Below, one piece after another: positions 1-5,706 of a stretch of 7,393 bases of DNA. This DNA is from Aquamicrobium sp. Its GTDB lineage: Bacteria > Pseudomonadota > Alphaproteobacteria > Rhizobiales > Rhizobiaceae. The first letter of the stretch is position 1; the number at the start of each line of letters is the position of its first letter. The DNA is taken from assembly GCA_014860725.1 (NCBI GenBank), contig JACZJD010000800.1, positions 1 to 7,393 on the forward strand. Reading direction: 5' to 3'. The notes beneath the pieces were generated by a model. The model made no database searches and was not told where the DNA came from. It saw only the letters and a program-made list of their open reading frames with translations. Made by a program: the position numbers and the translations under genes.

Positions 1-112
1 ACTCCGCCGAGGGCCGCGAGGCGCAGAGCGCCAGCGCGTTGCCCGGGCGGGCGAGCCGTTCGGCAAGGGCACGGCCGATGCCGCGGCTCGATCCGGTCAG
101 AAGAATGCGCAT
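1..112 (-). CDS. Short-chain dehydrogenase/reductase, N-terminal part (cut by window edge)
   Basis: Only the first 37 codons are inside the window; the gene runs off the left edge. The visible protein begins MRILLTGSSRGIGRALAERL, which is the first beta strand and the TGxxxGIG dinucleotide-binding turn (residues 6-13) of the classical SDR Rossmann fold, so it should be an NAD(P)(H)-dependent oxidoreductase. Its substrate cannot be told, because the catalytic YxxxK region is outside. The start is set by a GAGGA ribosome binding site (complement of 120-124) seven bases before the ATG. It lies 33 bp downstream of the acyl-CoA dehydrogenase stop on the same strand, so the two are probably co-transcribed, and a role in acyl-CoA or 3-hydroxyacyl metabolism is a reasonable but unproved inference. 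Confidence 0.85.
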   Translation of the reverse strand, partial: MRILLTGSSRGIGRALAERLARPGNALALCASRPSAE

Positions 113-145
113 GTTTCCATCCTCAATGCCGCGCGGCAGGACCGC

Positions 146-1291
146 CTACAGGGTGCGGGCGATCAGCTCGCGCATGATCTCGTTGGAGCCGCCATAGATG
201 CGGTGGACGCGCGCATCGGCGAAGGCGCGGGCGATAGGATATTCCCACATGTAGCCGTAGCCGCCGTGGAGCTGCAGGCACTGGTCGAGCACGCGCCCCA
301 TCAGCTCCGTGCACCAGTATTTGGCCATCGCCGCCACCGTCTGGTCGAGCCGGTCCTCGTTGACCTCACGGAGGCAGCGGTCGATGAAGACCTGCGCGAT
401 CTCGACTTCCGTCTTGACCTCGGCCAGCCGGAACCGCGTGTTCTGGAACTCCGAAACCGGGGTGCCGAAGGCCTTGCGCTCCCTGGTGTAGGCGGTGGTC
501 CATTCGAGCGCGGCGGCGCTCGTCGCCACCGCGCCGAGGGCGATCTGCAGGCGCTCCCAGGCGAGCTCTCGCGACAGGAGCGGAAACGCCTTCCCTTCCT
601 CGCCGAGCAGGCTCGCGGCCGGCAGGCGCACGTTCTCGAAGAACAGCTCGCAGGTGTCCTGCGCCTTCATGCCGATCTTCTCGAAGTTCCCGCCGCGACT
701 AACGCCGGGCAGCGCGGCATCCACGAGCAGCAGCGACAGGTCCTTCGTCGTCCCGCTCCCGGCCGAGGGCTTTGCCGCCACGAGCAGCAGGTCCGCGCAC
801 TGGCCGTTGGTGATGAAGGTCTTCTGCCCGTTGAGGACGATCTCGTCGCCGTCGCGCACCGCGGTGGTGCGAATGGCGCGCAGGTCGCTGCCGGCGCTCG
901 GCTCGGTCAGGACGATGGCGCCGATGGCGTCGCCGCTCGCCATCCGCGGCAGCCAATGGCGCTTCTGCTCCTCGGTGCCGTAGTTGAGGACGTAGGGCGC
1001 GACGATGTCGGAATGGGTCGAGAATCCCGGCCCGGAAAGACCGAGCCGCGCCTGCTCCTCGATCAGGACCGCGGCGGCCAGCCGGTCGGCGCCGCCGCCG
1101 CCATAGGCTTCGGGAATGTTGACGCAGAGCAGGCCGGCCTCGCCCGCCTTCTTCCACACCGAGCGCGGCGCCACGCCGGTCTTTTCCCACGCGCGATGAT
1201 GGGGCGCCACCTCCCGCTCGAAGAACCGGCGCGCCGTCTCGCGCAGCATGTCGTGCTCGTCGCTGAAGATGTCGCGGGAAAGGATCGTCAT
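146..1291 (-). CDS. Acyl-CoA dehydrogenase, long-chain (LCAD) type
   Basis: This 381-residue protein is a full-length FAD flavoenzyme expected to oxidise an acyl-CoA to the 2,3-enoyl-CoA in the cytoplasm, passing electrons to electron-transfer flavoprotein. The first family signature is LTEPSAGSD (residues 128-136) and the second is QLHGGYGYMWEYP (340-352). The C-terminal motif reads IYGGSNEIMRELIAR, with Gly where short- and medium-chain enzymes have their catalytic Glu. A Glu instead sits at residue 246 in ELAWERL, matching the position used by mammalian long-chain and isovaleryl-CoA dehydrogenases. From memory, the whole sequence tracks mammalian LCAD closely, including the GLL-VNIPE and KAQDTCELFFENVRLP stretches. 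The Shine-Dalgarno is weak (AGGCAG directly before the ATG), but the N-terminus MTILSRDIFSDEHDMLRET fits the family. It is the first gene of a minus-strand operon with the SDR and is read from the promoter near 1367-1395. Actual chain length or branching of the substrate is not determinable here. Confidence 0.95.
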   Translation of the reverse strand: MTILSRDIFSDEHDMLRETARRFFEREVAPHHRAWEKTGVAPRSVWKKAGEAGLLCVNIPEAYGGGGADRLAAAVLIEEQARLGLSGPGFSTHSDIVAPYVLNYGTEEQKRHWLPRMASGDAIGAIVLTEPSAGSDLRAIRTTAVRDGDEIVLNGQKTFITNGQCADLLLVAAKPSAGSGTTKDLSLLLVDAALPGVSRGGNFEKIGMKAQDTCELFFENVRLPAASLLGEEGKAFPLLSRELAWERLQIALGAVATSAAALEWTTAYTRERKAFGTPVSEFQNTRFRLAEVKTEVEIAQVFIDRCLREVNEDRLDQTVAAMAKYWCTELMGRVLDQCLQLHGGYGYMWEYPIARAFADARVHRIYGGSNEIMRELIARTL

Positions 1292-1359
1292 CTGCCTGTG
1301 CCTGAAGTTTCGTCTGCGTGAGATCGCGGGTGAGGTTCGCGGTGAGAGCTAAAAAGTTA

Positions 1360-1388
1360 TTGACTGACTATTCAATCATTCATATAGG
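1360..1388 (+). promoter_or_regulatory. Possible divergent plus-strand promoter
   Basis: TTGACT (1360-1365, five of six to consensus) is followed after 17 bases by TATAGG (1383-1388, four of six). If used, it would make a transcript with a leader of over 400 nt in front of the substrate-binding protein and would share the 1361-1378 operator with the opposite promoter. It could also be fortuitous because the AT-rich island is short and already explained by the minus-strand promoter. Confidence 0.3.
1361..1378. promoter_or_regulatory. Inverted-repeat operator, TetR-like, overlapping the promoter
   Basis: The arms TGACTGA (1361-1367) and TCAATCA (1372-1378) are inverted copies with one mismatch, separated by CTAT. 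Size, symmetry and placement over the -10 fit an operator for a dimeric repressor; TetR-family proteins commonly control fatty-acid and acyl-CoA operons with sites of this sort. No regulator gene is in the window, so the assignment to TetR is inference. Confidence 0.5.
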
Positions 1389-1395
1389 TTGTCAA
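1367..1395 (-). promoter_or_regulatory. Sigma70-type promoter for the acyl-CoA dehydrogenase operon
   Basis: Read on the minus strand, a perfect -35 TTGACA (complement of 1390-1395) is followed by exactly 17 bases and a -10 AATAGT (complement of 1367-1372, four of six matches to TATAAT). It stands out as an AT-rich island in very GC-rich surroundings. Transcription would start near 1358-1360, leaving a leader of about 67 nt before the ATG at 1291. The -10 overlaps the inverted repeat at 1361-1378, so a repressor bound there should block it. Confidence 0.6.
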
Positions 1396-1399
1396 TAGG

Positions 1400-1746
1400 G
1401 CGGCTGCACGGCGGTGCGGAAATCGGAAGGGGAGCTTCGATGGAGCACGGCGGACATCCCCGGCAGCGCGCAACCGGAAGGCTTCGTGCCGAAAGGTCCG
1501 CCCGGGATCGGCGCGGGCGTTCATGAGCGCCGTCCGGCACGGTCCGGACGCATGCGGCACGGGTCGCCGGACCGGGAATGCCGGAGCGCTGCCGTGAGGA
1601 AAAGGCCGATCCTGCGGCTTCCGCCGACCGGAGGGAATGCCGGCGCGCCGCAGGCAGGATGCCCGGCGAACGGCAACGGCGCGGCAGGGGCAAGGGGGGT
1701 CTTTGCGCCTTTCGGCCGCCCGTCAGCCGGCTGGGCCAACATTCAT
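1400..1746. other. Gene-free GC-rich leader/intergenic stretch
   Basis: No convincing gene is seen on either strand. The open frames here, including a GTG-started 119-codon one at 1414-1773, encode Arg/Pro/Gly/Ala-rich sequence without family features and without good ribosome sites. The stretch holds small inverted repeats such as CGTCCGG/CCGGACG (1531-1550) and CCTGCGGC/GCCGCAGG (1611-1654). In sequence this GC-rich such repeats are expected by chance, so they are noted only as possible leader structure. Confidence 0.5.
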
Positions 1747-1799
1747 CTCCGGGGGGAGGAATTCGCGGCGTAGCGGGCCTCGCCGCCTTTCTCCCGGAG
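1747..1799 (+). promoter_or_regulatory. Large leader hairpin before the substrate-binding protein gene
   Basis: Bases 1747-1759 can pair with 1787-1799 (13 pairs, three of them G-U). After a five-base bulge AATTC, GCGGCG (1765-1770) pairs with CGCCGC (1781-1786) around a ten-base loop. The structure buries a Shine-Dalgarno-like GGGGGGAGGA (1751-1760) that has no start codon behind it, and it ends 18 bases before the true ribosome site at 1818. No U-run follows, so it is not an intrinsic terminator. It could affect mRNA stability or translation; no known riboswitch class was recognised. Confidence 0.4.
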
Positions 1800-1817
1800 C
1801 GTCAGCAGGCCTGAGAT

Positions 1818-1824
1818 GGAGGAG
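1818..1824 (+). promoter_or_regulatory. Ribosome binding site that decides the start of the binding-protein gene
   Basis: GGAGGAG is positioned just upstream of the ATG at 1828. An in-frame ATG at 1816 overlaps this site and has only a weak AGG in front of it, so the start at 1828 is preferred. That start also puts the twin-arginine motif at residues 5-6 of a normal signal peptide. Confidence 0.75.
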
Positions 1825-1827
1825 AGA

Positions 1828-3057
1828 ATGAAGATCAATCGACGTACATTTGTCGGCACCGGCCTTGCCGCCGCGGCCCTGCTGCCGGCCGGCCTGTCGC
1901 GGGCGCAGGCGAACGACACCATCCGCATCGGCGTCATCACCGACATGTCCGGCATCTACCGCGACGTCTCGGGCCCGACGACCGTGGCCTGCGCGCGGCA
2001 GGCCGTCGAGGAATTCACCGCGGCGAACCCCGACATCAAGGTGGAGCTCCTTGTGGCCGACCACCAGAACAAGCCAGACGTCGGCCTCACCATCATCCGC
2101 CAGTGGTTCGACGAAGGTGTGGACGCGATCGAGAACGTCGGGAACAGCGCCATCGCGCTCGGCGCCAAGAGCCTGATCGAGGAGCGCAACAAGGTCTCCC
2201 TCGTCACCACTGCCGGCAGCTCCGACCTCACCGGCAAGAGCTGCAGCACCAACATGGTGCATTGGGCCTGGGATTCGTGGTGCCTCGCCCATTCCACTGC
2301 CACCTCGCTGGTCAGGACCGGCGGCGACAAATGGTTCTTCATCACCGCCGACTACGCCTTCGGCCATGCCGCGGAGGCGGATGCGACCAAGTTCGTGCAG
2401 GCCGCCGGCGGCTCGGTCGTCGGTTCGGTGCGCTACCCCTATGGCAGCACGAACGATTTCTCGTCCTTCCTCATGCAGGCGCAGGCCAGCGGCGCGAACA
2501 CCATCGCCTTCGCCAATTCCGGCAGCGAGCTGATCGCCTGCCTGAAGCAGGCCCAGGAATTCGGCCTGCCGGCCGCCGGCCTGCGCATGGCCTCGATGGT
2601 CGGCTACATCACCGACGTGCGCGGCATGGGCCTCGATGTGGCGCAGGGCCTGTCGCTGACTGAGACCTTCTATTGGAACATGAACGACCGCACCCGGGCC
2701 TTCATGGAGCGGATGAGGCCCAAGCTGCCGGAGAACGTGTTCCCGAACATGAGCCAGGCCGGCGACTACTCGGTGGTCACCCACTATCTGAAGGCGGTGA
2801 AGGAGCTCGGCGTCGAGCGCGCCAAGGCGTCCGGCCGCGACGTCGTCGATCTGATGAAGGAGATGCCGACCGACGACGACTGCTTCGGCGCCGGCAAGGT
2901 GCGCCCGGACGGGCGCAAGATCCATCCCGCCTATCTGTTCTCGGTCAAGACGCCGGCCGAGAGCACGGGGCCGGGCGACGTCTACAATCTCGTCTCCACG
3001 GTCCCGGCGGAGGAAGCGTTCCGCCCGCTCGAGGAGGGCGGCTGCCCGATCATCTAG
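1828..3057 (+). CDS. ABC transporter substrate-binding protein, branched-chain amino acid (LivK) family, Tat-exported
   Basis: The 409-residue product is a periplasmic type I binding protein expected to capture a small organic solute for an ABC importer. The N-terminus MKINRRTFVGTG continues into a hydrophobic stretch and ends LSRAQA, giving a predicted cleavage after residue 28. The paired arginines followed by T-F resemble the Tat motif, and there is no lipobox Cys. The mature protein starts NDTIRIGVITDMSGIYRDVSGP, the usual first strand and ligand loop of the LivK/AmiC family (Peripla_BP_6). Later blocks such as WFFITADYAFGHAAEADATKF also fit, and the length is typical. The ligand is not predictable; homologues bind branched-chain amino acids, amides, urea or aromatic acids. 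No permease or ATPase genes adjoin it, so it is an orphan component here. It is followed by an intrinsic terminator and so forms its own transcription unit. Start choice is explained by the ribosome site at 1818-1824. Confidence 0.92.
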   Translation: MKINRRTFVGTGLAAAALLPAGLSRAQANDTIRIGVITDMSGIYRDVSGPTTVACARQAVEEFTAANPDIKVELLVADHQNKPDVGLTIIRQWFDEGVDAIENVGNSAIALGAKSLIEERNKVSLVTTAGSSDLTGKSCSTNMVHWAWDSWCLAHSTATSLVRTGGDKWFFITADYAFGHAAEADATKFVQAAGGSVVGSVRYPYGSTNDFSSFLMQAQASGANTIAFANSGSELIACLKQAQEFGLPAAGLRMASMVGYITDVRGMGLDVAQGLSLTETFYWNMNDRTRAFMERMRPKLPENVFPNMSQAGDYSVVTHYLKAVKELGVERAKASGRDVVDLMKEMPTDDDCFGAGKVRPDGRKIHPAYLFSVKTPAESTGPGDVYNLVSTVPAEEAFRPLEEGGCPII

Positions 3058-3067
3058 CCGACAGGCC

Positions 3068-3106
3068 GGGCCGTCTGCGCCTTCGCGTGGACGGCCCTCC
3101 CTTTTT
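3068..3106 (+). terminator. Intrinsic terminator of the substrate-binding protein gene
   Basis: A perfect eight-pair stem GGGCCGTC (3068-3075) / GACGGCCC (3090-3097) is followed by TCCC and five T residues ending at 3106. It begins 11 bases after the TAG stop. It separates the binding-protein transcript from the downstream dehydrogenase operon. Confidence 0.85.
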
Positions 3107-3117
3107 GCCGGTGATCG

Positions 3118-3148
3118 CACTGCCGCCGGATTGCATCCCCCGGCAGTG
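3118..3148. repeat. Symmetric inverted repeat downstream of the terminator
   Basis: CACTGCCG (3118-3125) and CGGCAGTG (3141-3148) are perfect inverted copies. Inside them, separated by CC on both sides, GGAT (3128-3131) and ATCC (3135-3138) form a second pair around TGC. The symmetry of both arm sets is better than chance GC pairing usually gives. It has no T-run. It may be an operator, or a structure protecting the 3' end of the upstream mRNA; a CATAAT (3153-3158) just after it is a possible weak -10. Confidence 0.5.
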
Positions 3149-3252
3149 GGCGCATAATGTTAGGAGCGGCCTTGCGCGGAAGCGGGGCCTCTCCGGGCCG
3201 AAACCAGCGCGAGCATCCGGGGCCACGGCCGGCGGATCGACACCCCCGATTT

Positions 3253-3266
3253 TTGATCGACGTCAA
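3253..3266. promoter_or_regulatory. FNR/FixK-type binding site
   Basis: TTGAT-CGAC-GTCAA matches the FNR/FixK/Anr consensus TTGAT-N4-ATCAA at nine of ten positions. Its spacing to the -10 at 3289 (22 bases between) is exactly that of a class II FNR-activated promoter, with the box centred near -41.5. This argues for activation of the downstream dehydrogenase operon under low oxygen, which is inference from known FNR/FixK promoters. Confidence 0.6.
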
Positions 3267-3285
3267 GAGCGCCCGGGGGAAGCGA

Positions 3286-3294
3286 TGCTAGCGT
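3286..3294 (+). promoter_or_regulatory. Extended -10 element of the dehydrogenase operon promoter
   Basis: TGC followed by TAGCGT gives an extended -10 (TGn) with a poor core hexamer, as expected for an activator-dependent promoter. No -35 consensus is present; the FNR/FixK box takes its place. Transcription would start near 3301, leaving a leader of about 117 nt. Confidence 0.45.
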
Positions 3295-3312
3295 GTTGAA
3301 ACAAATACGGCA

Positions 3313-3351
3313 GACCGTCGCAATCGGCAGGAGCCGGGAAGACCGACGGTC
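3313..3351 (+). promoter_or_regulatory. Leader hairpin of the dehydrogenase operon
   Basis: GACCGTCG (3313-3320) pairs perfectly with CGACGGTC (3344-3351). Inside, CGGC (3325-3328) and GCCG (3333-3336) form a second stem closing the tetraloop AGGA. It lies between the proposed transcription start and the ribosome site at 3404-3410. A GGA exposed in a hairpin loop resembles CsrA/RsmA sites, but this is speculative and the structure may be only a stability element. Confidence 0.4.
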
Positions 3352-3417
3352 GATGCGGTGGTTCCATCGTTCCTCGATCGCCGTGGCACGGACACCTGTC
3401 ATTAGGGAGGCAGAACA

Positions 3418-4401
3418 ATGCCCACGAAGTCGCAGCTCCTCTGGATGTACGAGATCATGGAGAAGGCCCGCTATTACGAGGACACGATGGCGGCGGCCTA
3501 TATGGAGGGCAAGGCACCGAAATTCGACATCGGCGCCGGCCCGGTTCCGGGAGAGATGCACCTGGCGGCAGGGCAGGAGCCTTGCGCGGCGGGTGTGTGC
3601 GTCCATCTGCGCAAGGACGATGCCGTGACCGCCACCCACCGTCCGCATCACGTGGCGATCGCCAAGGGGGTCGATCTGAAGAAGATGACCGCCGAGATCT
3701 ACGGCAAGAAGAGCGGCCTGGCCGGCGGGCGCGGCGGCCACATGCACCTCTTGGACCCGGAGGTGAACTTTTCCTGCAGCGGCATCATCGCGCAGGGCAC
3801 CAGCCCCGCCGTCGGCGCCGCGCTCGCCGCCAGGATGAGCGGCAAGGATGCCGTCGCCGTCTCCTATCTCGGCGAGGGCGCGGCCAACCAGGGCGGCTTC
3901 CACGAGGCGTTGAACCTCGCCGCCCTGTGGAACCTGCCGGTGATCTTCGTCATCGAGGACAATGGCTGGGGCATTTCGGTGCCGAAGTCGAAATCGACGG
4001 CCGTCGCCGACAATTCCGTGCGGGCGGCCGGTTACGGCATGCCCGGCTTCCATGTGGCCGACAACGACACGCTCGAGCTCTTCAAGGTCGCCGGCGAGGC
4101 CGTGGCGCGTGCCCGGCGCGACGAGGGCCCGACGCTGATCGAGGTCGAGACCTATCGTTACTACGGCCACTTCCAGGGCGATCCCGAACTCTACCGGCCG
4201 AAGGACGAGGTCGCCGAGCTCAAGGCCAAGGACCCGATCCGGCGCCTGCGCGAAGCGATGATTGCCGGCGGCGAGGTGACGGAAGCGGAGGCCGACGAGG
4301 CTCTCGCCAGGGCGAAGGCGGAGGTCGACGAAGCCTTTGCATTCGCCAAGGCGGCGGCCTATCCGGCTCCGGACGAAGCCCTCGAGCATGTCTTCGCCTG
4401 A
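3418..4401 (+). CDS. Thiamine-diphosphate-dependent dehydrogenase E1 alpha subunit (acetoin/pyruvate dehydrogenase type)
   Basis: The 327-residue protein is the alpha chain of an alpha2beta2 E1 that decarboxylates a 2-oxoacid (or cleaves acetoin) and passes the acyl group to a lipoyl arm. The diphosphate/Mg-binding motif is present as GEG (152-154), 26 residues, then DN (181-182); the classical form is GDG...NN. Other family blocks are LAAGQEP (49-55), THRPHHVAIAKG (73-84), GGRGGHMHLLD (103-113) and YRYYGHFQGDPELYRP (246-261); the last closely resembles AcoA of acetoin dehydrogenases from memory. Length is typical of bacterial AcoA/PdhA and it has no N-terminal targeting extension. A strong AGGGAGG (3404-3410) seven bases before the ATG fixes the start. 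It is the first gene of the operon, with E1 beta 29 bases downstream, and is likely driven by the FNR/FixK-type promoter at 3253-3294. The acetoin versus pyruvate versus other 2-oxoacid choice cannot be settled; no acoX, acoC or acoR is seen. Confidence 0.93.
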   Translation: MPTKSQLLWMYEIMEKARYYEDTMAAAYMEGKAPKFDIGAGPVPGEMHLAAGQEPCAAGVCVHLRKDDAVTATHRPHHVAIAKGVDLKKMTAEIYGKKSGLAGGRGGHMHLLDPEVNFSCSGIIAQGTSPAVGAALAARMSGKDAVAVSYLGEGAANQGGFHEALNLAALWNLPVIFVIEDNGWGISVPKSKSTAVADNSVRAAGYGMPGFHVADNDTLELFKVAGEAVARARRDEGPTLIEVETYRYYGHFQGDPELYRPKDEVAELKAKDPIRRLREAMIAGGEVTEAEADEALARAKAEVDEAFAFAKAAAYPAPDEALEHVFA

Positions 4402-4430
4402 CCGGCGGCGCAGGATTCCAGGAGGAAATC

Positions 4431-5459
4431 ATGTCCAGCAATCGCATCATGACCGTCTCTCGCGCCATCTCGGAAGCGATCGCGCAGGAAATGCGGGCCG
4501 ATCCGACTGTTTTCGTCATGGGCGAAGACATCGGCAAGTATGGCGGCATCTTCGGCGCTACGGGCGGCCTGCTCGCCGAGTTCGGCGAGGAGCGCGTCCG
4601 TGACACGCCGATCTCGGAAACGGGGTTCATCGGGGCCGGCGTCGGCGCGGCCATGTCGGGCATGCGCCCGATCGTCGAGCTGATGTTCGTCGACTTCTTC
4701 GGCGTCTGCATGGACGCGATCTACAATCTCGCCGCCAAGAACATCTATTTCTCGGGCGGCCACTACAAGGTGCCGATGGTCATCATGACGGCGACCGGCG
4801 GCGGCTATTCGGACGCGGGCCAGCACTCGCAGACCCTGCATGCCACCTTCGCCCATCTGCCCGGATTGAAGGTCGTCGCGCCGTCGAACGCCTACGATGC
4901 GAAGGGGCTGATGATATCGGCGATCCGCGACGACAGCCCCGTCGTCTTCATGTTCCACAAGGGATTGCAGGGCCTGGCCTGGATGGCGTCGCCGGAAGGG
5001 GCGGCGACCGAGCTTCCGGAGGATGCCTACGCCATTCCGTTCGGGGAGGCGAAGGTGGTGCGCTCCGGCAAGGACGTGACGATCGTGACCTTGAGCATGA
5101 TGGTGCATCATGCGCTCGACGCCGCCAGGGCGCTCGAGAAGGAGGGCATCGACGCCGAGGTGATCGATCTGCGGACCCTGGTGCCGCTCGACCGCAAGAC
5201 CGTCCTCAAGTCCGTCGCCAAGACCGGCCGGCTCGTCGTGGTCGACGAGGACTACAAGAGCTTCGGCCTGACCGCGGAGATTCTGGCCTCCGTGGTCGAG
5301 GACGACCCCGCGCATCTGAAGGCCGCGCCGCGGCGGCTTGCGGTCCCGGACGTGCCGATCCCCTACAGCCGTCCGATGGAGCAGTTCGTCCTGCCCAATG
5401 CCGAGACGATCGCGGCTGCCGTCCGCGAGACGCTCGGCAGGGCCAGAGAAGCGGCGTGA
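4431..5459 (+). CDS. Thiamine-diphosphate-dependent dehydrogenase E1 beta subunit
   Basis: The 342-residue protein is the beta chain partner of the preceding gene. It contains the expected family landmarks: GEDIGKYGGIFGATGGL (31-47), RVRDTPISETGFIGAG (55-70) with Glu63 at the position that activates the thiamine aminopyrimidine ring, MRPIVELMFVDFFG (78-91), and GQHSQTLHATFAHLPGLKVVAPS (130-152) with His132 of the conserved QHSQ active-site block. The C-terminal transketolase domain ends with PDVPIPYSRPMEQFVLPN (306-323), typical of PdhB/AcoB. The open frame extends far upstream through the alpha gene, but the ATG at 4431 has a strong AGGAGGA (4420-4426) and starts the recognisable domain, so the upstream part is a shadow. 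The lipoyl-domain gene starts one base after its stop, indicating tight translational coupling. Which 2-oxoacid or acetoin substrate it uses is undetermined. Confidence 0.94.
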   Translation: MSSNRIMTVSRAISEAIAQEMRADPTVFVMGEDIGKYGGIFGATGGLLAEFGEERVRDTPISETGFIGAGVGAAMSGMRPIVELMFVDFFGVCMDAIYNLAAKNIYFSGGHYKVPMVIMTATGGGYSDAGQHSQTLHATFAHLPGLKVVAPSNAYDAKGLMISAIRDDSPVVFMFHKGLQGLAWMASPEGAATELPEDAYAIPFGEAKVVRSGKDVTIVTLSMMVHHALDAARALEKEGIDAEVIDLRTLVPLDRKTVLKSVAKTGRLVVVDEDYKSFGLTAEILASVVEDDPAHLKAAPRRLAVPDVPIPYSRPMEQFVLPNAETIAAAVRETLGRAREAA

Positions 5460-5460
5460 C

Positions 5461-5706
5461 ATGGCGACGGAAATCACCCTGGCGCCGGACCTGTGGGATG
5501 CGGCCGCCAACCCGGAAGGCATCGTAGCCAACTGGTTCTTCCAGGAAGGCGCCAGCGTCAGCAAGGGGGCGACGGTCGCGGAGATCATGGTCGAGAAGAC
5601 GACCTTCGACATCGTGGCTCCGGCGGACGGGCGGCTGCACATCGCCGTCGCAAAGGACGGCGTGGTGACGCCCGGAGCGGTAATCGGGACGATCGATGGA
5701 GGCTGA
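5461..5706 (+). CDS. Free-standing lipoyl-domain protein
   Basis: At 81 residues this is exactly one lipoyl/biotinyl attachment domain and nothing else. The attachment lysine is Lys46 in EIMVEKTTFDIVAPADG (41-57), the beta-hairpin motif of E2 lipoyl domains, and the second half supplies the usual VxxGxxIGTI-like closing strand (VVTPGAVIGTI, 68-78). The glycine before the hairpin and the QEGASV turn (28-33) also fit. Flanking E1 genes and a lipoate ligase-like gene make lipoylation far more likely than biotinylation. In ordinary complexes this domain is fused to a peripheral-binding domain and an acyltransferase core (or to an alpha/beta-hydrolase-like domain in AcoC); here both are absent. 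It does not look like a broken E2, because the next gene overlaps its end intact. It starts one base after E1 beta with only a weak AGAGAAG ribosome site, so translation is probably coupled. Expected role: acyl/electron carrier shuttling between E1 and partners encoded elsewhere. Confidence 0.88.
   Translation: MATEITLAPDLWDAAANPEGIVANWFFQEGASVSKGATVAEIMVEKTTFDIVAPADGRLHIAVAKDGVVTPGAVIGTIDGG

Noticed and set aside
1360..1375. FNR-like TTGA...TCAA pair in the divergent promoter
   Set aside because: The half-sites are eight bases apart rather than six; the longer 18-bp repeat at 1361-1378 explains the symmetry better.
1414..1773. 119-codon GTG-started frame before the binding-protein gene
   Set aside because: Low-complexity Arg/Pro/Gly/Ala-rich translation, no family features, no convincing ribosome site, and its end overlaps the leader hairpin.
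1723..3120. 465-codon frame on the minus strand opposite the binding-protein gene
   Set aside because: It mirrors a clearly recognised protein on the plus strand; its translation is His/Arg/Gly/Ala-rich as expected of an antisense shadow in GC-rich DNA.
3157..3291. 44-codon frame starting at the ATG in CATAATG
   Set aside because: No ribosome site, Arg/Pro-rich translation, and it runs through the FNR-type box and promoter.
3384..3398. Sigma54-like promoter (TGGCAC) upstream of E1 alpha, as in AcoR-controlled acetoin operons
   Set aside because: After five bases the -12 element should read TTGC but reads CCTG; the essential GC is missing, and it sits too close to the ribosome site.
3582..4430. 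N-terminal extension of E1 beta running back through E1 alpha
   Set aside because: It is merely an open frame in the shadow of E1 alpha; the strong ribosome site and family start are at 4431.
5461..5706. Lipoyl-domain gene as a frameshifted or truncated E2 pseudogene
   Set aside because: The domain is complete, its stop is followed by an intact overlapping ligase-like gene, and no acyltransferase or subunit-binding sequence is seen in any frame downstream.
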